In this document: positions 48,447 through 57,189 of the stretch, one piece after another
Layout: every line of letters begins with the position of its first letter
Numbering within the stretch: position 1 is the stretch's first letter
Assembly: GCA_008973525.1 (NCBI GenBank)
Contig: WACJ01000433.1
Coordinates: 1-64,000, forward strand
DNA length: 64,000 bases
Origin: Stenopsyche tienmushanensis
Lineage: Eukaryota; Arthropoda; Insecta; Trichoptera; Stenopsychidae
Direction: 5' to 3'
Made by a program: the position numbers and the translations under genes
The notes under the pieces: model-generated
Seen by the model: only the letters and a program-made list of their open reading frames with translations
What the model was told of the DNA's origin: nothing
Database searches by the model: none

Positions 48447-49442
48447 TAGGGAATCCAATCCCGGGATCCCGGACAGTTTTAGGTACTTAAGAATCCCGGG
48501 ATTAGAAAACATAATCTCGAAAATCCCGGGATTTAAATTTTTATCTAACAGAAATCGTACACCTCACCAACACGATGAAGGCTACTAAATTGAGACATCC
48601 CCGAAGAAATCTAGACGCTTGGAAACAGTGGCGTAATTACTAATTGGCGAACTAAGGCGACGCATAGGAGCAGTGATTGTCTAATCTATGTATATATATA
48701 TAAATAGCGTACATGTATGTTTTTCAAATTGTTATAGTAACCTTTCCCTACCGGTGATGTATTTACTACACCTCGACGAATAATGGTAATATCGATATGA
48801 AATATAATAGATACGGGGTTCAGAATTTTTGTATTCCTCCGTAATATAATTACAAATCACATCAAAGTATTATAGTATATAAATATTCATCTGCAGCGAC
48901 GGAAATAAATAATTTATTGGGAAATCGGGAATTTTGCGATATTTAGTCCGTGTCTCAGCAGAAAAGAATTTTATCAGTCACATTGATGGTGTTATACGAA
49001 AATGAGGGCTCACGCGATCATCAACTCGAACTAGCATTTAAATATCTGATGACGATACCTTCAACGAGTGTGGAAGCTGAGCGTGCATTTTCAGCAGCAA
49101 GTTGTCTGACTTCCAAAATCAGATCCAGAATAAATGATGAAACACTAATGTTTAATGTTAATGTTATTTCGGGCATATTTTCAAAATAATGTTTGAATTT
49201 TTTAGTGTTTTATTTATCTATTTTTGAATTGTATTTTTATATTTTCTTAAATAAATAAAATTCTTTGGTCTTCATGTGATTTTTTATATTGAACAAATGG
49301 ACTTATTAGTAATTTTTGATCAAATTCATCAAGATAATTTGTTAAAATATTGAAAATCCCAATCCCGGGATCCCGGGACTGGTCCCGGGATTGTATAATG
49401 AAATCCCGGGATCGAAATTTTGGCTCGGGATTGGATTCCCTA
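48447..49442 (+). mobile_element. hAT family copy 8, complete non-autonomous element (996 bp)
   Basis: The ends TAGGGAATCCAATCCCGGGA and the reverse TCGGGATTGGATTCCCTA are inverted repeats. Flanks gccacaat (48,439-48,446 and 49,443-49,450) form a perfect 8-bp target duplication. A transposase C-terminal remnant at 48,950-49,189 reads SVEAERAFSAASC and SKIRSR. Subterminal cccgggat palindromes cluster at both ends. Longest complete copy of the family here. Confidence 0.95.
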
Positions 49443-49450
49443 GCCACAAT

Positions 49451-50438
49451 CAATGGTGGAGAACTTTTGAATGTTTTTGGGGCAAATCACTAGTTGGAGA
49501 AAAAAAAAACACGCAGAATTGCTACAAGATTTTGGAAAAAAATATTAAAAGTTACTATCAAAAGAGCTGAAAATCGACAGGCTATAAAAGAACCAGGACT
49601 TGCCTATGTTGTGAAAAAACGACATATCCAAGTCAATCGCTATATTCAAGCAATTATGACGTTGATGGCAGTTCTCGATCGGTACGCAAATCTACAATAT
49701 ATCGCATCTTAGCAGTCTATGGTTTAAAAGTGTTCAATTTTTATTTGTATACCGCTTTTCAGAGTTTGGTCGCGATTGCTGCAAATTTACTGCAACTACC
49801 TGCATCGCAGCCCGATTGACTGATTGTAGTCATTTTGGAAGGGCAACCTTCAATCTTTCTTCGGATACATTTTCTTCGGACGATTTGTCGTTCGTTTAAT
49901 ATCGGGCGCAGGAAAAGCGTGAAGTCATTACTTTTTATCGCATCACGTCGCCGTCGCCGTGAAGTGCATCAATATCTTCGATAAAATGTGACGATATTTC
50001 ACTCTGGACCTGTAATCAATAACGGATATCTGCTGATAGCGTGATATTTATTTTATTGTGATGGGAGCTTGTAATATTTTATTTTTTTCGGATAGGAAGG
50101 ATTGAATATGAAAAATATCACCCGCTTGATAATAGCGCACTTACGGATAAGATGTATATTGTATTTATCATGTGAAGGATTTATGTCGCTTGATAAGAGC
50201 GAGATAATGGAAATATTCGGGTGGATTTATTCATTTTGTGGACTCAAAAAAGTGTCAAACTTATCACAGATTGTTTTTGTCAGACTGCGTCTCGAATTAA
50301 ATTTATTACTGTTGTTTTTTTCGTTTTTGAAATAAACAATAATTATCTACACTGGCTGTAATTATAGAAAGAGACCGTTTCAAATACAATTTGTCGAAAG
50401 GGATTTAATAGCTTCAGGGAAATTATCTTCAATGATAT
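49451..50438. other. No recognised gene
   Basis: After the 35 bases of pogo relic the sequence is mixed. Frames of 72 and 77 codons (49,494 and 50,102, +) have no known domain. Confidence 0.35.
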
Positions 50439-50724
50439 TTAACCCTATAAATACGGCTAAGAATTAGAGAATTTGGATCAAATGAGTTTTCTAAAATATC
50501 ACAATTCTCTAACAAACCAACGTACATATTATAATCAAATTTTTATTATTTATTATTATATTACATACTTAACTGGTGGATTTTCTGGTATGTGTCTTAT
50601 TTGACCCACACCAGAAAATCACTCATTACAAGCATACTTTTGTATTATTTGTATTGTATTTGGTGTGTATAAAGTTGAAGCGATGAGAATCACATACATG
50701 TGCGCACGGTATTTATAGGGTTAA
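50439..50724. mobile_element. TTAA MITE with perfect 16-bp ends, internal hairpin
   Basis: TTAACCCTATAAATAC at the left is the exact reverse complement of GTATTTATAGGGTTAA at the right. The 286-bp element contains a central inverted repeat (gattttctggt and accagaaaatc, 50,579-50,620). No other copy was seen in this window. The CCC...GGG ends on TTAA fit piggyBac-like MITEs. Confidence 0.88.
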
Positions 50725-50836
50725 AAGAAAGAGTTGAGGAAACACAATTTTGCAACGTAACGTCGTGATTGGTGAGTAATGAGACGTTTTTCGCTCGATG
50801 TTTATCATCAATCTTTGACACCCAAATGCGATTCAT

Positions 50837-51238
50837 GTGTCAAATGTCAATTTGACGATGCTATTTTTGAATCGCCCCCGATCCTGGAGAATCGTTAAAT
50901 GGCGTTTTGGCCATACTCCGAATAATGCAGTTATGCTTAGTCTATTCTGCAATATTGCATATAACATCAGCTTGCAGTTTCCAGCTGCAATTGGATTTAT
51001 TGACAATCATGTTCACGCCGATAGACCGTCTGTCTTGTTATTTCAGCCTTCAGCAAATACTATTCATCGAGGAACCTTTGTATATAAATTATCAGATCAC
51101 CAGGTTATACATCCAATCGAAGATCGAATTTACATTGCGATTGGATGGAAAACAAGTCCGAAAAACGAATTCGTACATTCAGATTTAACAATCTTGTACC
51201 CCGTCATTATGCTAATGGAGCCCGACACTTTTAACTGA
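50837..51238 (+). other. Unrecognised 133-codon open frame
   Basis: The product begins MSNVNLTMLFLNRPRSW, has a hydrophobic middle (AVMLSLFCNIAYNISLQF), and ends in alternating polar/hydrophobic segments. A second + frame (50,907-51,188) overlaps. No known family, no splice partner. It may be a fossil coding fragment or chance. Confidence 0.28.
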
Positions 51239-51937
51239 ATAAACAATGAATAACAAGACGTACCATCGAATGTTTGTTTGTACCGTTTAAAAAAAAAATC
51301 GGAACCATTTGATGCTTTGTTTGGATGTCTTATTTGAATTTCTTGTCGTGTTTGAGTCTCATTCATTTGAGAGAGTCGCTACTAATTATACCAATGCCAG
51401 AAAAATATTAAAAACCTTTGTTCGAGGAGTAATTCGACCTTCTCAGTGATGATATGACACCATTTACTCCACAACTGCTTCCATGGATTAAGAAATACAC
51501 CGGCTAACAAATTGTTTTTATTCAAACGATATGTAAATGAGGTGCTTGATTTTCATTTCTGAACTAATGACACTATGTCTTTCGAATTACATGGTTTTTA
51601 ATAGGTTCGGAATAGTGTAACGACCACAAATTAAAATGTCAGCGGATGCAGCAGACCAGTTAAAATGCATTTATCATATGTTTAGGTCCGTAAATAGTCA
51701 TATAATTTATAATGGGTGGCGCCAGTATGTTATGTTATCTCAGAAATTATGTCAACTATTAGGTTTTCAACATATTTATTGATAAAGTATTTTGAATGAT
51801 GATCAAATGCTAGCGTATAGCCTTATTAAGCCTAAGTGTGCTTTCAGACTTTTCCATAAGCTCATTTATTCGGTGGAAATCTTCTGAGACTTTGATACAA
51901 AAACTGAATGGATGAAGGAGCAATTATTCGGAGAATA
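51239..51937. other. No recognised feature
   Basis: AT-rich spacer, short frames only. Confidence 0.35.
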
Positions 51938-52249
51938 CACTCAAACCTCTTTTTGTGCGACTTTTTTTTTGGGTGATTTCGAAGTTATGCGACATTTTTA
52001 ATTATATTTTTGAAAGAAAAAAATCTACACAAAACCTTTAAATCTTACCAAAAATGCTATTTATTATTGCTTTATTGTATTCCTGTTTTTTTTTTTTAAA
52101 TAACTTTTTTTTATGCGATTTTGGATATATTCTATATAGCTATTTCAAAGTTATGCGGTTTTTAAAATCCATGGAACGCATCTTCACTTTTTCTATGTAA
52201 GTCATAGCTTTTTTGTGCGATTTTAACCGCACAAAAAATAGTTCAAGTG
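51938..52249. mobile_element. pogo/Tigger-like MITE with TA duplication (312 bp)
   Basis: Starts CACTCAAACCTCTTTTTGTG after TA (51,936-51,937) and ends with the complement of CACTTGAACTATTTTTTGTG before TA (52,250-52,251). It is the cleanest member of the family, with both ends and the target duplication intact. The outer 100 bp on each side match the ends of the 5,577 and 47,278 copies. Confidence 0.88.
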
Positions 52250-52261
52250 TATTATGAATGC

Positions 52262-52409
52262 TTAACACATTATGTGCGGGGGCACTGCGCGCATCTGACG
52301 CGAGCGATTTTTCAGCGTCGCTAATAAAAATTATATACATATTTATATAAAACGCCCCAATAATATTATAATCTACAAAACTGATGTATCTACAAGCAGT
52401 TTGTGTTAA
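52262..52409. mobile_element. TTAA MITE candidate, TTAACACATTA family
   Basis: The left end TTAACACATTATGTGCGGGG, followed by gcgcgcatctgacgcg, matches the inverted right end of the 22,655 element. The right boundary is the gtgTTAA at 52,406-52,409, a weaker match, so the extent is uncertain. Confidence 0.5.
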
Positions 52410-52718
52410 TTATTGTTAAATAATCTACTTTCGATACAAGTTGGCTAGGACTTTGATAGAAATTGTTAAAGTTGTAGAGCGAGAACTTGATTAAAGTATT
52501 GCAACTTTCAAAGCATTGCAATATTTAAATGCATTTAATATTTATTATAATCAGCTACAACATAGTTTCAGTCTTGTGGGTATAAGATATTTATTTACAA
52601 ATGTTATAAATGTCAAAAATAAGTCTATCTTTAATGCAATCTTCATGATATTTTGATGCAGATTTAACATGAATAACGTTGATATTTATGTGTCTGTGTG
52701 GACTCTACATTCTTTAAT

Positions 52719-53239
52719 TTAACCTATTAAGCGGGGAAGTTCCATTTCAATAACGCAACATTTTCGTTAGGACGTATATATACGTCCCGCCCACCTGGTG
52801 TGCGTTCATATTGTTAATTTATTTTAAAGATGCTTAGAATTTATAAAAAATCATTGAAACATATATTTTTTAAATTCATTTAGATACATAAACATATAGA
52901 GAAATCAACAAATACAAAACAACAAACAAAAGCACATAAAAAATGGAAACAGAGCTTAAAAAAATAAAATATATCCATACTTTGTTTGATTTTAAAACTA
53001 TAAGTTTGCCTTTAAATTTTACCTTATGCTACGAGTCACCGTTTACTAAGTACACGTCCACCCCAACACAATAGCAATCATGCGACATGCATCGACAACT
53101 CACACATTCGTTAAACAACAACAAAAAAAGTTTCGCTTACTTTAGGACTCAATTTTGAAGACGTATAAATATGTCCTAATCAATTTCGATGCACTTAACG
53201 TTAGACGTATATATACGTCATGCCCACTTAACATGTTAA
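52719..53239. mobile_element. TTAA MITE with repeated 16-bp palindrome
   Basis: Left TTAACCTATTAAGCGGGG; right, read inward, TTAACATGTTAAGTGGGC: imperfect 17-bp inverted ends on TTAA. The palindrome gacgtatatatacgtc occurs twice in the same orientation context (52,771-52,786 and 53,204-53,219), each followed by gcccac. The interior is AT-rich and non-coding; length 521 bp. Confidence 0.78.
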
Positions 53240-54771
53240 TATTATCAATTCTATCATCCATTATGTACTTTGTTAATATATTTTTTGGATTAAAATGGCG
53301 TACGTGATTCAAAAAAGCGGGATAATTTGATTTTAAAAGATGTTTATCAGATTCAGAGAATGTGTCATAACTTTTGCATAAACTTGATGAATGCCCCAAT
53401 GGGATAAAGATAAAAAGCGTTTGCTTTTTCGATGATATATTAAAACATGGCCTAAAATCTTATTTATGCTGAAAGGTGAAAATCGGAAGATGGAAGCGTT
53501 TCTTGGATATGTTTGCATGTAGAATATATTTTTGGCAAGGCTCAAAATACACAATGCATTTATTAATGAATCAAACGGCATGCATAATGAAAAAGTGGAA
53601 TAAGTATGAATTTATTTAAATTTAAATGAAAATATTCGCATGAATGGCTGTGGGAGGCAGCGCACATCCTGTCTGATCGTTTCTTATATATACGCCAATG
53701 TAACCCTAAATCATTTCGAATTGATTGTATTATTACGTGGGATCCTGTATTGTTGATGTTTCAGCAATATAATTAAAATAATATTCGGATTTACAAACAA
53801 TAGATACTCATTAGTGCGATTTTTTGCGCAAATTGTTCCATTATCGATGGTATCTCGGGCGAATTCTAACCACGCCCTGTTCATTATCATTTGAAATTAT
53901 TTTCGAATTTAATCCTGGATGATTAATGAATTAGTTTCGCTCTCACGGAGGATGATTCTTGGATGCTATTAGTCGGAAAGACGGGGTCGTTATTAATCCT
54001 CAACATAGGGCGGGATTAAATAAACTAGAAGGATTATGAGTGTGTGCACAGTGTCTCTTGGAAGAAAATGGTTGTGCCTCCTGTTGAAGATGTTGAAATG
54101 TGATGGCTGCCTCTGACCGATAACGTCCTCGACGTACTACCAGGACACGACGAATATTTCTCACCCTCAATAACAATAAAGTGTTGACATTGCGATATGC
54201 GATAAAAGCGTTCCTAGTCACCTGCCTTTCTGACTAATCTATTTTATCAACGTGTCGATATTATCGCACTTGATTGTCGTAAAACAACAATAATGGCGTC
54301 GAAGACTGATTCGACGATGACGTCTTGCATTAACATCTGCAAAAATTGGGGCTTGCCATGCTTGAATTAATTATGCGGGGATTCGGCATCGTTATGCCAT
54401 TAGGGGCTGACCTCTCATAAATAAAGAAATCTTTTCCTTGGTGACATATTTTTTTCAGATCTTAGTCGCTTATATCTTTAAGCATTCTTTTATTGAAACG
54501 AACGGAAGAGAATAAGTAAAATCGGACCATAAAAACAATCAGAGCGCGAAGACTTACAGCAATGTAGATATTTTCGTTATATAAAATCATATAATTCATT
54601 CTTTATTATGGCTTTGTTTCGATTCCATAGCAAAAAAATGTTATAATTACGCAACGATCGTTATATACGGGCCATTTGTTTGCATTCTGTTTGTCTGTGT
54701 TTCCATAGGAACGTTCTGTATCTGAAAATCATAAAAAATACCGATCTAAATGGAATGCGTTGAGTATGAAT
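53240..54771. other. No recognised gene
   Basis: Two overlapping - frames (82 and 85 codons, 53,142-53,581) and a 73-codon - frame at 54,000-54,221 have no known domain. CpG-richer around 53,920-54,420. Confidence 0.35.
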
Positions 54772-55089
54772 CCTGGGCAGTTTTAGGTGCTCATAAATCC
54801 CGGGATTAATAAACGTCGTTAGGTAGGTGACGTCTAAAGACAGTAACTGTTTAATCTATGTTAATGTACATATATATTTTTCATACATTGTTATATTAAC
54901 CCATCCCTACCGGTGATGTATTTACTACACCTCGACTCTAATAATGGGAATATCGATATGAAATATAATAGATACGGGCTTCAGATTTTTTGTATTCCTC
55001 CGTAATATAATTACGAATCACATCAAAGTATTATAGTATATAAGTATTCATCTGCAGCGACTGAAATAAATAATTTGTCGGGAAATCGG
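54772..55089 (+). mobile_element. hAT family copy 9, core fragment
   Basis: It carries gggcagttttaggtgctc, aatcccgggatt, a shortened left arm and the conserved core, breaking off at gggaaatcggg. The terminal repeats are gone; the right edge abuts pogo-like sequence. Confidence 0.85.
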
Positions 55090-55267
55090 GCATATACCTA
55101 TATCTGCAACTGCTGAAGCTACATCTATTTGAAGTAATACGTTCAACGGTCTGATCCTTTGATGCGGCCACGGTAGTGTTAAGACCTGTCCTATTTTTTG
55201 CATACCTTTGATACTTTTCTTTGAAAGCGAAACCGTTTAGGTGTCCTCGACAGCCTTCGGGCATCAT
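55090..55267 (-). pseudogene. Fragment shared with the pogo relic at 2 kb
   Basis: On the - strand LNTTVAASKDQTVERITSNR is nearly identical to 1,980-2,045. The shared DNA covers about 70 bp (acatctatttgaagtaatac to gcggccac). I cannot place this block in the pogo transposase with certainty; it could be a repeat that both copies picked up. Confidence 0.5.
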
Positions 55268-55944
55268 ACCTGTGTTCCGGTCGCAAATTCTTCAAATACT
55301 TCAAACGGAATGCATTCTTCGTCGATGAATCACAACCTCGTTTTTATAGATCCGCAAACCGTAAAAGCGCTAATTCAGACTTGCGATCAGACGACTTTCG
55401 GGTCCAACATTCGACGTATACGTCGCGGAACAAATAAGTCGCTATGATGCCCATCGAGCCATTAACATCTTATCAAATTGTTTACTGTTTTACGACGCCT
55501 CCAAGGAAAATAGACGGGTCCTTTGTTGCGAAGGAGGAAAACCGTTTTTTACGAGCCCTCTATCCCACATATTCCATTATCAGCGTCCATTCGCTCCCTC
55601 CGTCCTTCTATACAATTACATCTTGGTGCTTTATAACGTTCTTGTTTTTCTGAAATGTCGGCGACAGCTCACAGCGGCCACTGTCGTTTGCCTAATTTTA
55701 TGACGGCCATTCGGAACGCCTCAGTTGAAAAACACCGAAGATGGAGACTAATTCGCAAATCTTCCATCGTTGCATTTATTTTTAATATTTGCTTAGGGCG
55801 CAGCTGAATAATGAATGCATCTGCCAAAATAAATGTTTGCCATTCGATGGCAATAAAAATCGAATTGGTACGGGCAATAAAGTCGACACATTTTAGCTCT
55901 TTGCCCTTGAAGATATTACAGTATTTTTATTTCATTCATATGAA
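55268..55944. other. No recognised feature
   Basis: Less AT-biased at 55,230-55,660, with + frames of 68 and 69 codons lacking known domains. Confidence 0.3.
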
Positions 55945-55956
55945 CAAATATTCAAA

Positions 55957-56240
55957 CGTTGATTTTTATATATTATATCTAACGTAAGTTAATTGTACTA
56001 TGCCTATATTATTTGAGAAAGTGTAAACAATAAGTTGGCAAAGTTTTATCGCAATCGAATGAACGGTATGGCAGCGCATTAAATACGGACAAACAAACAT
56101 TGATTTTTATATATCAGACTATGCTTATGTCACTCGCGCAATCCTTAGCAATAAATGGACGAAGTTTTATCGCAATCTGATGAACGGAATGGCAGCACAT
56201 TGCATACGAACAAACAGATATTAATTTTTATATATTAGAA
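55957..56240 (+). repeat. LINE/SINE-like dimeric repeat, second copy
   Basis: Aligned by eye with 1,005-1,262: same dimer (agttttatcgcaatcgaatg at both units, period about 121 bp) and same atttttatata junctions. It lies about 550 bp before the first visible Dok-7-like exon. Confidence 0.75.
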
Positions 56241-56789
56241 GATACAATAATTTATATTAACACAAAAAATCGGGATCCTTATATTTCGAGAAAAAAAAGA
56301 TATATTTTTTATGTACCTAGAGCCAATAAAATAGGTTCGGCTGGATCTAAATATTTTTTTTCAAAAGATCAATCACGTTTTTCTTAATTTCCTGTAAAAA
56401 ATTTTTAATCCTTTTGCTCCATAAAATAATTTATGATATTTCTTACGTTGACCTGAATTTTTACCTGTTTTAAAAGGAATCCTTTTTGCATCATATGTTT
56501 GGAAAAAATGTTTTTTTTTTACCTATGCTGCAGAAAATCTTCTCGAATCATATATTTATAAAAACCAGATTAGTATATTTCATACAATAGTTTTTTACCT
56601 ATTTAATTAATCGGAATACATTAAACCATTTCATTGTCAGAAGGGTTAATTCTCATTCATAATTTATCAAATCATTTTTGATTATTTTTGGTTCCGCAAA
56701 CAATGTGTTAATATTCTATATATTTCTACACATTGCAAATCTGCTAAAATTATGTATTCATGTTATTAATATGAATTTATTTGTTATAG
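56241..56789. other. AT-rich intron or 5' flank of the Dok-7-like gene
   Basis: Very AT-rich, ending in the ttgttatag acceptor. No upstream Dok-7-like exon was recognised in it. An unpaired gtgTTAA end is at about 56,705. Confidence 0.5.
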
Positions 56790-57189
56790 ATTGCGTCCAT
56801 CTGCAGTTATACCGTGATGTGAAAGAAAGAGAAAAGAACGGGCAGACCAAGGCCTCGCTTTCGCTTCAGCAGTTCTTGGGATTGGAGTCTGGATTCACTC
56901 TGGACAAAGAATCAAACACATTGGCCATTCTCTGTCGAGACGTATCACCAGTGTTGGCGTTCTGCAGCGTTGAAACTCTAATACAGTGGCGGACTCGTGC
57001 TGCACGTGCCCTGGGTGCTGCGGATGCTGAATCTCGCGTCTTTCCTGCCCTGTTGGCGCAGGCTCCTTCTGCTTGTCGCGTGGCTCGAGCTCCTGTTCGA
57101 TTACACGTGGTGACTCGTTCTGCTCGTCTATGTCTCACCACTGGTCTGCCTCCAAAAGTCATCGGAGCTTGGGACATCGGAGATCTCAG
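56790..57189 (+). CDS. Dok7: Dok-7-like exon a: PH C-terminal half and start of PTB
   Basis: The acceptor is ttgttatag just before 56,790. The exon opens with the last two bases of an Asp codon, so the missing upstream exon should end in G (phase 1). It encodes the last strands and closing helix of the PH domain, then the first PTB strands up to the GAWDIGDL segment. The donor gtacgc at 57,190 splits an Arg codon (AG|A). An open frame runs on upstream to 56,678, but it reads intron sequence (a hydrophobic, AT-rich stretch) and is not taken as coding. This exon is clearly more GC-rich than its surroundings. Confidence 0.9.

Noticed and set aside
56678..56789. Upstream extension of the first visible Dok-7 exon with an ATG
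   Set aside because: AT-rich, hydrophobic, ends in a good splice acceptor, and does not resemble the start of a PH domain.
56866..57177. 103-codon - strand frame opposite the PTB exon
   Set aside because: Antisense shadow of the GC-rich exon; no independent motif.
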